64,000 bases of DNA, from positions 434,001 through 498,000 of the forward strand of contig NC_009367.1 in assembly GCF_000092065.1 (NCBI RefSeq), written 5' to 3'. The position numbers and the translations under genes are program-made. The notes beneath the pieces are model-generated. The model did no database searches. It worked only from the letters and a program-made list of their open reading frames with translations, and was not told the DNA's origin. Positions 51,687 through 61,742 of the stretch are shown here, in pieces. Position 1 is the stretch's first letter, and the number at the start of each line of letters is the position of its first letter. Source of the stretch: Ostreococcus lucimarinus CCE9901 (lineage: Eukaryota > Chlorophyta > Mamiellophyceae > Mamiellales > Bathycoccaceae).

Positions 51687-51802
51687 GAGCGCGAGACGCG
51701 CGGAGTCGCGGTCGAAGCGACGCGCGTGAGTTGTATCGAGTAATGTGTAACGCTAGCGTAGAGAATTAAACTTGAACGTACGGAATTGAACGTCGTGTGG
51801 CG

Positions 51803-53035
51803 TCATTCTTTGGATTTCTTCTTCTTCTTCTTCTTCGGCGCGGCGTCGTCGACGGCGACGGCGCACTCGCGAATCTTCTTCTTCTTCTTCTTGGCTTTCT
51901 TTTCCGCGCGAGCGTCGTCGTCGTCGACGTCGGGCGCTCGTTTCTTCTTTTTTGACGATTTTTTGACGCTCGCCGCCTCAAACGCTGGCGTGTGGGCGTC
52001 GAAGACGATGGCCGTGAGCGGTTGCTTGGCGTACGCAGAGGCGACGCACTTGCGCGTCGCGGTGTCGTAGACGCGCACGTATTGATCCAAACCCGCGCAC
52101 GCCACGTGCGCGCCGTCGGGATGGACCGCGACTTGACGAATGCTCCCGGAGTTTCCCTTAAACTTCCCTCGCGTTTTTCCCGCGCGAAGATCGACGATTT
52201 CAAACATCCCGCGAGCGTTGGCGACGTACGCCTCGTAACCATCCGCCGAGCTCGCCACGCTCGTGATCACGCCCTTACCGACGTCCAAGTCCAGCACCGC
52301 GCGCTTATCCGCGCGCGTATCGTAGTGTCTAAATCTATGCTCTCCCGTGCCGACGAAGAAGCGCGCGCATTCGCTCGTCGACGCGAAACACGTCGCGCTC
52401 ACCCAAGGCGGCGCTCGGTACCCCAACCAATTTGGCGGAGGTGGTTTCGCCTTATACGTCCGTTTCTGTTCGTGTACGTCGTACACCACGACATCGTTCC
52501 CTTGGCCCTTACCTCCCAGCACCAATCTCCCCAATCTTGCGTCGAGATCGGAGCTCGTCGCGTCGCCGCACGCTCGAAACGTCCCGGTTTCTCGCCACGT
52601 TTCGTCGCCGTATTCATTCACGATTCCATGCACCCCAACCTCACCGTCGTCGTGCACGGCGACGACGTGCATGCGTTCCCACGACGTTCCACGCTCGTCT
52701 CCCTCGCACCACGCGTGCGCGTCGACGATTTCTTTCGACAGCGTCAACGTCGCCGTCGAGCGCGTCCCGCTCCTCGCCTCCATCACCTCCACCGCGCCGC
52801 CTTTTCGCGCGCACACCACCCGCGGTCCGCTCGCATCGCTCGCGCCGCGCAATTCGCACACCGCGCGCGCGCGCACCGCGCGTCGCGCGCGGTCGAGCGC
52901 GCCGAATTTCCCAATCAGCGTCAAGTCTTCGGCCGCGTCGCCGCCGGCGGCGGGGTCCGTGGCGAACGCGCGGACGTATCCGAGCTCGTCGCACGCGAGC
53001 ACGCGGATCGGGAGGTCGGTGTGCGGTGGTGCCAT
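51803..53035 (-). CDS. WDR74/NSA1-like ribosome-biogenesis WD40 protein
   Basis: A 410-residue beta-propeller. WD-type repeats include LPIRVLACDELGYVRAF at the N-terminus, RHYDTRADKRAVLDLDVGKG and GSIRQVAVHPDGAHVACAG, then LDQYVRVYDTATRKCVASAY. The segment PPPPNWLGYRAPPWVSATCF matches the distinctive NDWL-x-LRVPIWVT strand of WDR74/Nsa1. The C-terminal 60 residues are Lys-rich (KKSSKKKKRAP, KKAKKKKKKIRE), consistent with nucleolar location. Nsa1/WDR74 works in an intermediate 60S pre-ribosome and recruits the AAA ATPase Rix7/NVL. The start at 53035 gives the first blade directly. It is convergent with the small membrane-protein gene. Confidence 0.82.
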   Translation of the reverse strand: MAPPHTDLPIRVLACDELGYVRAFATDPAAGGDAAEDLTLIGKFGALDRARRAVRARAVCELRGASDASGPRVVCARKGGAVEVMEARSGTRSTATLTLSKEIVDAHAWCEGDERGTSWERMHVVAVHDDGEVGVHGIVNEYGDETWRETGTFRACGDATSSDLDARLGRLVLGGKGQGNDVVVYDVHEQKRTYKAKPPPPNWLGYRAPPWVSATCFASTSECARFFVGTGEHRFRHYDTRADKRAVLDLDVGKGVITSVASSADGYEAYVANARGMFEIVDLRAGKTRGKFKGNSGSIRQVAVHPDGAHVACAGLDQYVRVYDTATRKCVASAYAKQPLTAIVFDAHTPAFEAASVKKSSKKKKRAPDVDDDDARAEKKAKKKKKKIRECAVAVDDAAPKKKKKKKSKE

Positions 53036-53154
53036 CGCGCGAGCGCGCGCGCCGCGTCCCGCGCGGACGACGGTGGTGCGACGATGAATGCGGTGAGGCG
53101 CGCGGCGAGGCGAAGCGCGAGAACGCGAGCGAAGCTAAGCGAAGCGGTTTGACA

Positions 53155-55215
53155 TTACATCGAAGCAGCGCCGAGGGCTCGCGTGATCGCGAACGCGCGC
53201 GCGTTCGTTCGTGTAAATGTGCGACGGATAGGGCGCGCGCGCGAGGACGCGCGGTGCGCGATGGCGACGGCGCGAGTGGAGACTTTGCGAGGCCAATCCG
53301 AGCTCGCCGGCGGCGCGTCCACGGCGCCCGTATCGCCGTCGTCGTCGTCTTCGTCGAGGGACTCTACACGCTGGGAAAGCGACACCCGACGCGCGGTGGA
53401 CTCCGGACCTCCGTAGATTTCTTTCGTCTTCGTCGGTTCGAGCGTTGACGGTTCGAGGTCCTCGTCGGCGGCGGCGGCGGCGGCTCGATTGGATTTGGGT
53501 TTCGGCTCGCCGCCGTCTCGTTTCCACACGCCCTTGCGCTGCGTCATTTCGGGATTGATTCGATCCAGCAGCGCTTGTACGGCGCTCATGCTCATTCCGC
53601 ACTCTTCGCACGCGCGCACGATGGCGGTGCGGTTCGCACCCTTGAGTTTGAGCCCGCTCGCGAGCATTAACTTCGCCACCTCGGCAATACCGTTGATGTC
53701 TTCCAGTTGGCCGTATCCCCACGCGAAATGAGCGAACGTACGCTCGTTCGGGCGCAAGCCCGCGTCGAACATGCGCTCGAGTACGTCGCGCGCGCGCGAC
53801 ATGTTACCAATCGTACAATGTGCGGCGACGACGGCGCTGTAAATAGCCACCGACGGAGCCACCTTTGCCTCGGCGAGTCGATCCAAAACCGCCTCAGCGC
53901 CGTCGGAATCGCGCGCGCGCGCGTACGCCTTTACCAACGTCCCGTAAGCTGTGACGTCTGGCGCGACTTCCTTGCGATGCATGCGATTGAAGATTCGCTC
54001 GCACGCGTCGACTTGGCCTTGATTCGCCCAATAATCTAAAAACAACGTGTACGTCACGTTGTCTGGTTTGATCCCCAACGACTCCATATCCCACGTTCCA
54101 CTCGATTCGAGCTCGCGAAACAGCCCTTCCGCAGCGCGCATGTTTTCTTGCTTGAGGTATCCGTCTATGAGCATGTTAAACAGCGGCAGTGAGGGCGCGA
54201 TGCGCTCCCATTGCATCTGTTGTAAAAGCTTGCGCGCGGCGAGCATGTTTCCGCGACGCGTCCACGCGTCGATGAGTAACCCGTATGACGCCGCGCTCGG
54301 CTTCGACACTCGCCCACCGCGGTCACTCTGTCGCTCCAAGTCGAACTTTTCGTTGTTCCATCGTCTGAGCACTTCCTCGGCGTCCTCGAGATCGTCCCGC
54401 TCGCACAAGCCTCGCAAAAACGCGTTATACGCGCGTTCGTCTGGGATTATTCCATGCTCGCTCGACATTCGTCTGATCAACCTATACACTCTATTTGCCT
54501 CTCCACGCTTCGCGTACGTGTATATGATCTCCGGATGCGTCGCCCCGTTCACGCCCACGCCGTCTTCGCCGACCATTCTATCCACGATTTTCTCCGCCCC
54601 CGCCGGGTCTCCGCCGGCGCAAAACGCGTGCGCCACGGCGTTCCACACCGCCACATCGACGTCATCGCCATACTCCTCGATCATCGGCAACACATCGTCC
54701 AAAGCCTCTTTCGCGCGTCCCATCGCGCCTAGCGTGCTAATCACCGCCGTAAACGTCTTCGCCGTCGGCCTGTGTCCGTCTCGTATCAGCGCCAGCGTCG
54801 CCCCGACCGGATCCGCGTCCGCGCGCGCCCTCGACCCTCGCCCGCCGCCCTCGACGTCCGACGCGTATTTACTCTTCGTCTTTTTCGCCTTTTTCCGTTC
54901 GTTATACCGCCGTTTCGCTCGCATCCCGCTCACCGCGCTCGTCGCTCGGTGCACGGCGAAGCACGAGCTCCCGCGCGCGCACTTCGCGCACTTAAACCGC
55001 GCGTCCACCGTGATCTCGCGTTCGGTGCCGTCGTTCATCGTCATGATCTCCCGTCGAACGTTCGCCCGCGTCGCCGGGCGCAGCGACGCCGCCCGCGCCG
55101 CTTCGGCATCCGCCGACGTCGACGCGCGCGCGTCTTCATCGCGCGATTGCGCCTCCCCGCGCGCCGCGTTCGACGCGCGCGCGCGCGCGTCGCGCTCCGC
55201 GCGCACCCACCGCAT
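53155..55215 (-). CDS. PPR protein, P-class
   Basis: A 686-residue protein with about ten PPR units between residues 135 and 530. Typical phrases include PTAKTFTAVISTLGAMGRAK, PSLPLFNMLIDGYLKQENMR and PDVTAYGTLVKAYARARDSD. The closing segment FAHFAWGYGQLEDINGIAEV resembles a plant PPR group (AT5G21222/AT5G25630-like). Before the repeats lies a small Cys cluster, FKCAKCARGSSCFAVH, which could bind zinc or be incidental. The N-terminus is Ala/Arg/Asp-rich without a clear presequence. The C-terminal 150 residues are charged and then Arg-rich, with no PPR character. Organelle targeting is likely for the family but not proven here. The start at 55215 is the furthest upstream in-frame ATG. Confidence 0.82.
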   Translation of the reverse strand: MRWVRAERDARARASNAARGEAQSRDEDARASTSADAEAARAASLRPATRANVRREIMTMNDGTEREITVDARFKCAKCARGSSCFAVHRATSAVSGMRAKRRYNERKKAKKTKSKYASDVEGGGRGSRARADADPVGATLALIRDGHRPTAKTFTAVISTLGAMGRAKEALDDVLPMIEEYGDDVDVAVWNAVAHAFCAGGDPAGAEKIVDRMVGEDGVGVNGATHPEIIYTYAKRGEANRVYRLIRRMSSEHGIIPDERAYNAFLRGLCERDDLEDAEEVLRRWNNEKFDLERQSDRGGRVSKPSAASYGLLIDAWTRRGNMLAARKLLQQMQWERIAPSLPLFNMLIDGYLKQENMRAAEGLFRELESSGTWDMESLGIKPDNVTYTLFLDYWANQGQVDACERIFNRMHRKEVAPDVTAYGTLVKAYARARDSDGAEAVLDRLAEAKVAPSVAIYSAVVAAHCTIGNMSRARDVLERMFDAGLRPNERTFAHFAWGYGQLEDINGIAEVAKLMLASGLKLKGANRTAIVRACEECGMSMSAVQALLDRINPEMTQRKGVWKRDGGEPKPKSNRAAAAAADEDLEPSTLEPTKTKEIYGGPESTARRVSLSQRVESLDEDDDDGDTGAVDAPPASSDWPRKVSTRAVAIAHRASSRARPIRRTFTRTNARAFAITRALGAASM

Positions 55216-55361
55216 GTCGCCGCCCGCGCGCGTCGCTCGCGCGCGCGCGTCGCCGTCGCGCGCGCGTGAGTGCGACCGGGACGGATAAGAGTCGCGGCGA
55301 CGCCGCGCCGCGCGTCAATTCGCGACGCGCGATCGCGCGCTCGACGCGCGTCGCCGCGAAC

Positions 55362-57170
55362 ATGCGCGTCGCGCCCGCGCGCGCGCCGGCGCGCGTCGTC
55401 GCGCGCGACGCGCGACGCGCGCGACGGACGAAGGCGCGACGCGCGCTCGAGAGGGGGCGTTCGGAAAGCGGTTTCGACGCGCGCGCGACGCGACGCGCGA
55501 CGATCGGCGACGACGCGGCGCGCGCGCGCGTTGAAGACGCGATGCGCGCGGCGCGCGCGACGCGCGCATCGCGATGGCTCGACGCTTGGAACGCGCGGGA
55601 CGGGTCGAGCGCGACGACGCGCGGGACGAGGACGCGCGCGAGCGACGCGCGAACGACGAGCGTTCGGGACGAGGACGTCGAAGCGATGGAGGGCGAGGAC
55701 GCGTCCGCGGTGGTGGTGGATGATGGTGCGAACGGTGACGCCGGCGCGAGCGAGGCGTCGACGAGCGAGTCGGTGGACGAGGACGCGGAGGGACGAGAGG
55801 CGAAGAAGTCGACGGCGGACCGCGGGCTCGGACAAAGGCGAGCGTTGAGCGCGGAGACGCGGTCGCGACCGTTTGTGCCGTTGAAGGGTGAAGTTCTACA
55901 CATAGCGTGGTATCGCGAGTACGATGAAACCGGGAAGTTCACGCGCGAGGAAGGGTTGGCGTATCGCGAGTGCATCGAGCAACTCTTGGCGCACTACACC
56001 ATGCCGAAGGAGCTCGTGGAAGAAACGCTCGACGGTATCGAACGCGGTTGGTCCGACGTCACGCTGAATCTTGGCTCTGGGTTCAACTTACGCATGCAAA
56101 GGCACACGGAATTCGAGACGATCACGCTGAGCGGTCCGGGGAACATGAAGGCGTCGCTCGGAACGCGCATCACGCCGTGGCAGTGGTTGTTACCGCACGA
56201 TTGGTTGGCTGACATTCCGGGCAAGGTTTTCTTGGTGAATCACGCGGTATTTAGACAGCTTTCGCAGCCATCGCGAAGCGAAGAGCCGACGCTGAAAGAA
56301 TTGAACGCCATTCGCAAAGCGCTCGGATCGACGCTGTACGAGGACAAGGTCAACGCGTCGATGGACGAGGAAGACGCGGTATTGGAATGGGACGCCGGCT
56401 CGCTCGTGGGATGTGGCATAGGCGATGGGAGTCGCATGTTTGCCAACTATGAGCTCGATGATTCGGGCGCGATGACCACGCTCGTGGTCGTGCCCCCGGG
56501 AGACAGCACGTTTATTCGCGCGGGGCGACAGTTGCAACGCTTCTTCGCCCTCGAGCAATATCGACTCATGATTCTGCAACGTTTACCCATGGCCAAGTCC
56601 AAGTTCCCACTTCTAGCCGGCTTGAACGAGCGGTACGAAACGCTATCGCGCGAGCTGCGCCGATCGAAAGCCACTGCGCGCGGGCACAAAGACCAGCAAG
56701 AGTTTGTGACGCAAATCACCGAACTCGAGCAAGCCATCACGCAGCTCGTGACGCGAACGAAGCTCGTCGCCCTCACGACGGCGTCGTATCTCGAGATCAT
56801 CGAGCTTCGCCTAGCAGAAGCCAGTTTCACGCGTCTCGGGTACGAGATTCGCTTCTTACCGCTCTTCGTCAAGAAGCGCATCGACCCGGCGGTGAGCACC
56901 ATCTACGCCGTCGCCGAGCAAGCGAAAATTCTCAGCGACGCCCTCGAGCGCACCACTTCCCTCGTCCAAGCATCCGTGGAAGTGCGCTTACAGCGCATCA
57001 ACGAACGCATCGCGACGTACGGTCTTCTGTTCACCATAGTCAGCGTCCTCGTGAGTTTCACGACGAGCATTCAGCCAAACGGTTCGCTGCACTGGCTCTT
57101 CGTCCTCGTCAAGGCGAAATTCTTTTCGTGCGTGGCTTTCGGCGCCAAGCTCTGCGCCTCGGGGCCGTGA
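55362..57170 (+). CDS. DUF3422 family membrane-anchored protein (bacterial-type), probably organellar
   Basis: A 602-residue protein started at the first ATG (55362). The frame opens earlier only at a GTG. The N-terminus is Ala/Arg-rich like an organelle presequence, followed by an acidic low-complexity linker. From about residue 170 it follows the bacterial DUF3422 family: LRMQRHTEFETITL, LPHDWLADIPGKVFL, a central GDGSRMFANYELDDSGAMTT, FIRAGRQLQRFFALEQYRLM, and a long helical section ending LRLAEASFTRLGYEIRFLPL. A C-terminal hydrophobic segment (ATYGLLFTIVSVLVSF) should be the membrane anchor. The biochemical role of DUF3422 is unknown. Its presence in an alga suggests endosymbiotic or later bacterial origin, although codon use and GC are like the neighbours. 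Confidence 0.75.
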   Translation: MRVAPARAPARVVARDARRARRTKARRALERGRSESGFDARATRRATIGDDAARARVEDAMRAARATRASRWLDAWNARDGSSATTRGTRTRASDARTTSVRDEDVEAMEGEDASAVVVDDGANGDAGASEASTSESVDEDAEGREAKKSTADRGLGQRRALSAETRSRPFVPLKGEVLHIAWYREYDETGKFTREEGLAYRECIEQLLAHYTMPKELVEETLDGIERGWSDVTLNLGSGFNLRMQRHTEFETITLSGPGNMKASLGTRITPWQWLLPHDWLADIPGKVFLVNHAVFRQLSQPSRSEEPTLKELNAIRKALGSTLYEDKVNASMDEEDAVLEWDAGSLVGCGIGDGSRMFANYELDDSGAMTTLVVVPPGDSTFIRAGRQLQRFFALEQYRLMILQRLPMAKSKFPLLAGLNERYETLSRELRRSKATARGHKDQQEFVTQITELEQAITQLVTRTKLVALTTASYLEIIELRLAEASFTRLGYEIRFLPLFVKKRIDPAVSTIYAVAEQAKILSDALERTTSLVQASVEVRLQRINERIATYGLLFTIVSVLVSFTTSIQPNGSLHWLFVLVKAKFFSCVAFGAKLCASGP

Positions 57171-57370
57171 TCGCGATCGCGCGCATCAATGTTCATCATC
57201 GCGACGTCGGCCCGCGTCGGCGTCGACGCTAATCATGTAAAACGAATTAAAATTTTGCGACCCTCGACGCGACGCGACGCACAGTCTGTCCACGCGCCGC
57301 ACACTTTTCAGTGGCGCGTCGCCACCGCCGCACTCCGCGACGCTCGCCCCGAAAAGTCGCGCGCGCGAAA

Positions 57371-57967
57371 ATGTACACCGCCGTGCGCTCGTGCGCGCTC
57401 GGGTCGGCGTGTCCGTTCCGTCGAAAAGACGCGGCGGCGGCGTCGAGTTCGTCGACGTCGACTCCGCCACCGAACGAACAGCGACGTCGAGCGGTGCGAT
57501 CGAGCGCGGTGGAGGCGCCGAAAGCGAACGATAACGTCATGGTGCCCGTGAGTGAGGCTCTTGAGCGCGCGAAGGCGACGCGAGACGCGCGAGGAGGACG
57601 CGTGGAGGGAAGAAGCGCGTTCGACGCGCTGGCGTTCTCGGGTTGGGCGCCCGAGACGGTAAACGGACGAGCGGCGCAGATTGGGATCGTGTGCGGACTG
57701 TGGCGGCAGTACACCACGGGAACGGGGTTCGTGACGCAAGCGCACGATCACGTGTTGTTGTTCGCGGCGGTGTTGGCGGTGGTCGCCGCGGCGTCGGCGG
57801 CGCCGAGCTTTTTGGGGAAGACGTACGGCGGCGATCCCAAAAGTAAGAAGGATGTCGGAATCTTCACCGCGCGTAAGGAGATGATTCATGGACGATTAGC
57901 GATGTTAGCCATCGCTTACGAGGTGTACGCGGAGTTGTCCGCGAGAGGCGTGACGGCGCCGTTTTAG
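57371..57967 (+). CDS. ELIP/SEP-like light-harvesting relative
   Basis: A 198-residue protein. The first 55 residues (MYTAVRSCALGSACPFRRKD, then Ser/Thr/Pro-rich) are a plastid transit peptide. Three hydrophobic helices follow. Helix 1 contains APETVNGRAAQIGIVCGLWR and helix 3 contains TARKEMIHGRLAMLAIAYEV. Both have the E-x-x-(N/H)-G-R motif by which LHC proteins bind chlorophyll and pair helices 1 and 3. The middle helix (VLLFAAVLAVVAAASAA) is plain hydrophobic. Three helices with short loops fit the ELIP/SEP stress branch, which protects thylakoids in high light, better than true antenna LHC. It is tandem with the DUF3422 gene, 200 bp after its stop. Confidence 0.82.
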   Translation: MYTAVRSCALGSACPFRRKDAAAASSSSTSTPPPNEQRRRAVRSSAVEAPKANDNVMVPVSEALERAKATRDARGGRVEGRSAFDALAFSGWAPETVNGRAAQIGIVCGLWRQYTTGTGFVTQAHDHVLLFAAVLAVVAAASAAPSFLGKTYGGDPKSKKDVGIFTARKEMIHGRLAMLAIAYEVYAELSARGVTAPF

Positions 57968-58038
57968 ACCATGTATTTTTTACGCACAAAGCATTTCTTA
58001 ACTTTGCCCTCGTTTACAACCTGTTTGCTACGCGAGAA

Positions 58039-58932
58039 CTAATCTTGTTTCAGCACGTCCTCGCCCGTGATTAAGAATTTCGCCGCTCCGACGACGATTT
58101 GTTGCGCCCAATACAAGTTTAAGAGCGACGGAATGGGAAGCGTCAAAAGCGCGGCGTAGTATTGTGGCGTCGTCAATACTCCCCAATCCGAGTTCATGTA
58201 CGCCGCGAAAAGTCGCGGTATGACAACCACGCGGACGCCCAAAAACAATGGAATCCACGCCAAGCCGTTGATCAAATACAGTTTCGTGTTGGACATGTTT
58301 AGAGCCGCTAAAATCCATCGAAGCGACATGTTAAAATTCGTCACCTCGCTCACGAGAAAATAGTTTATGTGATACGCGCACAAGTGTCGCATCAGCGCGT
58401 ACGGCCACAGCACGATGGAAAACACGTGATGCACGATGAACAAGTACAGCGCGCCTTTCCCTCCATACGCCACGACTTGATCGTCCCAACGCGCTAAAAT
58501 CACTCCCAAGTCCCACGTCATGTAACCGATCGACAACCCACACGCCTTCGACGTCAGCGCGCTCACATCGCTCACGAACGAATCGCTCTTCCCCGAAAAT
58601 GTCGCGATCGCCGGCAGCGCGTACGCCGTGACCGCGAACGCGGGCCAAAACGTGCACAAATTCGTGTGCCAAGTCGTTCGCTCGTGCGGCTTCATCGCGT
58701 CGAAACGCTTCGCCCCGACGACTCTGCGGCTGAAACACAGGGACACGAGCATGATGAACGCGTTACACGCGATGGACATGAAGTAGTACGTGAATAGCGC
58801 GCGAGCGACGTCGTGCGCGGGGTTTCCGGTGACGACTTTCGCGGTCCACTCGCCCAGGGGCGCGAGGAACGGTTCCAGCGTCGCGAACGCGTCGTGCGCG
58901 CGCGCGAGGGCGGGGGGGATGGCCACCATCAT
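58039..58932 (-). CDS. TLC (TRAM-LAG1-CLN8) domain membrane protein, TLCD4/TMEM56-like
   Basis: A 297-residue multi-pass protein with about six to seven hydrophobic helices, including ALFTYYFMSIACNAFIMLVS, CGLSIGYMTWDLGVILARW and LYLFIVHHVFSIVLWPYALM. The HH pair in IVHHVFS is the TLC-domain hallmark. Together with SLRWILAALNM and LYLINGLAWIPLFLGVRVVV it matches the TMEM56/TLCD4 branch. It does not match ceramide synthases, which have a longer LAG motif and a Hox-like domain. TLC proteins act in membrane lipid metabolism or sensing, usually at the ER. The ATG at 58932 is followed at once by a second Met. Upstream 230 bp to the eIF3h stop hold the promoter. Confidence 0.82.
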   Translation of the reverse strand: MMVAIPPALARAHDAFATLEPFLAPLGEWTAKVVTGNPAHDVARALFTYYFMSIACNAFIMLVSLCFSRRVVGAKRFDAMKPHERTTWHTNLCTFWPAFAVTAYALPAIATFSGKSDSFVSDVSALTSKACGLSIGYMTWDLGVILARWDDQVVAYGGKGALYLFIVHHVFSIVLWPYALMRHLCAYHINYFLVSEVTNFNMSLRWILAALNMSNTKLYLINGLAWIPLFLGVRVVVIPRLFAAYMNSDWGVLTTPQYYAALLTLPIPSLLNLYWAQQIVVGAAKFLITGEDVLKQD

Positions 58933-59162
58933 CGCGACCGTGATGCGTTCGCGTCGAGCGCGCGCCGTCGAGGGACGCGCGGAGTCGGTGTGTGAGGGAG
59001 GCGCCGCGGCGGACGCGCGAGACGCGAGTCAACGCCTCGGCGCGCGCTCGGGACGCCGACAGTTCGATGCGTGAACGGTAGACGCGTGGAGACGTCAGGA
59101 AGTGCCAAAACTGCTAGCGTCTTCGTGTGTTGTTGCAACAAGATGAGTGATGTGCTACGACT

Positions 59163-60200
59163 TTACTTCCCCAGCGCGGTGACCAAATCGAGCTTGGCCG
59201 ACGTCTTCTTGGTGAAATTTTCGAGGTGAGTCACGTGCTCAGCGACTTGGTTGGTGATCAAAAAGTTCTCCAAGCGACTCGGCGGTTGCGGAGCTTTGTA
59301 GTTGGGATCTTCTTCCGGAAGCAAGTCCTCCCCTGCGGCGCGTCGACGCGCGTTTTCTTGACGACGCTTGTGCAACCAGTGGGCGTGTTGCGACTGGTAC
59401 CGCTGCATGTTGCGCTGGTAATACGCCACACGCTGCTGCTCGTTCGCGAAATCCTCCATGCACTCGCCGAGCAACTTCATGTTCTCCTCCACGAACGGCG
59501 CCGTGCTCAAATCCAATCTCTCGTAATCGGTGTCGTTGAGCGTCACATCCTTGTCTCGCATCAACTCGCCCATCACCGCCGTGGCGAGCGCGCTATTCCT
59601 AATCGTCAGCGGCACCTCCACCACGACATCATTCCACTTCAACCCTTTCTCATGAATCTGTTCCACGGTCAACTCTCCGTTGCCATTCTTATACGCCTCG
59701 ATAAACTTTTCACTCAGTTTCAACGCCTTCAACGCGCACACGCCTTGCTCCGCGTACGTCGGATCGTACGCCACGCACACGCAGCGCTGCAAGCTCTCGG
59801 AGTAGGACAAAAACGTCGCGATGAGTTCCTCGTTATAAAACGTCCCGAGATACGTGCTCTGATACCATCCAACGATGTTCGAATCCACATTAATCTCTCG
59901 CAAGCACCGCATCATGTCGAGTTGATACGCCGCGCCCTCCTCCGCGGCGAACGAGCCGTCCGGATCGTACTGATCGTCCGCGGTCACCTTGGGAAACGGA
60001 AAGCACGCCGTCACGTCGAGGCTCGCGCCGATATCCAGCCCCAACAGCTGTCCGGTCGCGCTCCCGGGCGCGGCGTCGGCGCAATGTTTCATGATCTTGA
60101 GCGCGGCGCCGCCGTCGAGTTCGACGGCTTTTACCGGCGCCTTGGGCTCTTGCGGCTTCTTAGCGCCGTCGGACGCGGCCGCTTGGGTGGCAAAGCTCAT
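59163..60200 (-). CDS. EIF3H: Translation initiation factor eIF3 subunit h
   Basis: A 345-residue protein. The MPN domain spans about 25-165: VKAVELDGGAALKIMKHCAD, GQLLGLDIG, VTACFPFPKV and IVGWYQSTYLGTFYNEELIA. The JAMM metal ligands are absent (GWYQST in place of H-x-H), as expected for the non-catalytic eIF3h. The C-terminal helical region (LLGECMEDFANEQQRVAYYQ, then SRLENFLITNQVAEHVTHL) is characteristic of subunit h. eIF3h supports reinitiation and selective mRNA translation. The Met at 60200 (MSFATQAAASDG) is chosen because the 28 upstream codons are Arg-rich and unlike any eIF3h. Confidence 0.93.
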   Translation of the reverse strand: MSFATQAAASDGAKKPQEPKAPVKAVELDGGAALKIMKHCADAAPGSATGQLLGLDIGASLDVTACFPFPKVTADDQYDPDGSFAAEEGAAYQLDMMRCLREINVDSNIVGWYQSTYLGTFYNEELIATFLSYSESLQRCVCVAYDPTYAEQGVCALKALKLSEKFIEAYKNGNGELTVEQIHEKGLKWNDVVVEVPLTIRNSALATAVMGELMRDKDVTLNDTDYERLDLSTAPFVEENMKLLGECMEDFANEQQRVAYYQRNMQRYQSQHAHWLHKRRQENARRRAAGEDLLPEEDPNYKAPQPPSRLENFLITNQVAEHVTHLENFTKKTSAKLDLVTALGK

Positions 60201-60477
60201 CGTTCGTGCGATTCGTCGAGCGATGCGCGATTGCAGACGACGCGGGCGTCGTTCGACGGCGAGTGACGCCAGCGTTAGGGTCAAATTACGACGATACCGA
60301 CGTTAATGTCCAGGGTTAGGACGTCGTCGAGAGCGCGGTTCGGGGACGAAAACGTCTCGCCGCGCGCTCGTTCGATGGGAAACGCGACGCGATCGAAAGC
60401 GCGAGCCTAATGGTGGTGATGTGATGTAATAATGACGCGGCACTAGTATGACAAGGGTGTGAGAGACGCCATCGAAA

Positions 60478-61742
60478 TCAAAGACGTTCGGCGACGGCGT
60501 CGACGAATTGTTCGGTGGTTAAACCAGAGGGGCCGCTCAAATCGCGCGTGCCTTTGCCTTCGCGGAAGAGTTGGTGAATCACGGCGCGCATTTTAGCGGT
60601 AAACGCTAACGTACGCTCTTTGTCGACGTTGTGAACGTCGGCGGCGTGGTTCATGGCGCCGATTAAACCTTCAACCATGCCGAGAGGATTGAGAGAGGTC
60701 TCTTCGCCGCGCAGACGCGCTTCGTCCATGTCGGCGACGGTGCCGTGCGAGGCTTCAAATTCTTTGATAAGCGTACCGTTTTCATCGACGCCGACCAAGT
60801 TACTCGTGATGAAACCCGGGGACTTGTGGATCTGGGCTAACTCATCCGTCAAAACGTCGCCGTCGTAGTTGTGCGCCGCCATGCCGAATCCGCCTTGGCG
60901 CCATTGCACGAGCTTCATCGTCGCCGCGTCGGACAGTAAGTGCACGAGCTCGTCACCGGACTTCATCACCCCAGCGTCGACGAACTTGGACTTGTACTCT
61001 TCGTCGAAAACTTTCTTCATGATTTGCCAAAACGGCTCTTGCCATTTGAACACCGTCTTCTTCGTCACGACGTACGGCGTAATCTTCGCTTCGAGGCATC
61101 GACCGAAGAAGAAACGCGCGAGCTCGTGCACGTTATCGTACGGATTGTGGTACGTCACCACCGCCGCTTCGTTGTCGGTGATCGTGCGCGAATCGACCTC
61201 GACAGGTTTCCCCGCGTCTGGGCCTTCGCTCGGCGTAAACGTCGTGACCAAAGTCCCTTTGCCCACATTCTTGTACCCCGCCGCGTACTCCCCGCCCACG
61301 GCGTGTCGCTCGAAGAACACCGGTTTCTTATATCCCAATTCCACGCCATCGATGTGAATGGTGTCTCGAGAAATGGTAATCCCGTTCCATCCGCGTCGCA
61401 TCGCGCCGTTCGGCGACCCCCAGCTCTTTCGCAACCCCAATCGTTTCACTTGATCCGCCGTCGGCGTCACCGTCGGTTCCTTAAATATCGCCTTCACCGC
61501 CTTCCCGGCCTCGATCACGTCTCGCAGCACCTGATCTTCGGTATCGTCTCGATTCTTCGCTCGCAAATCAAACTCTCGCCACGCCGTCGTGTCCACGCGC
61601 GGCTCGATCCACTTCGCGCGAATCAAATCCATGACGTACGCCGTCATCTCCTCTCCCCGCACGTACACCATCGGCGCCGCCGTGATCTTCGACGCGTTCG
61701 CGCTCATCATCCGTCGCGCGCTCGCGCTCGCGCGCGTCGTCC

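Noticed and set aside
55266-55361. GTG as the start of the DUF3422 gene
   Set aside because: Nuclear genes use ATG. The first in-frame ATG at 55362 is followed by a normal presequence-like stretch.
55362-57170. Bacterial contamination explaining DUF3422 and HslU
   Set aside because: Both sit between eukaryotic genes with the same GC and codon style, have presequence-like leaders, and show no assembly break.
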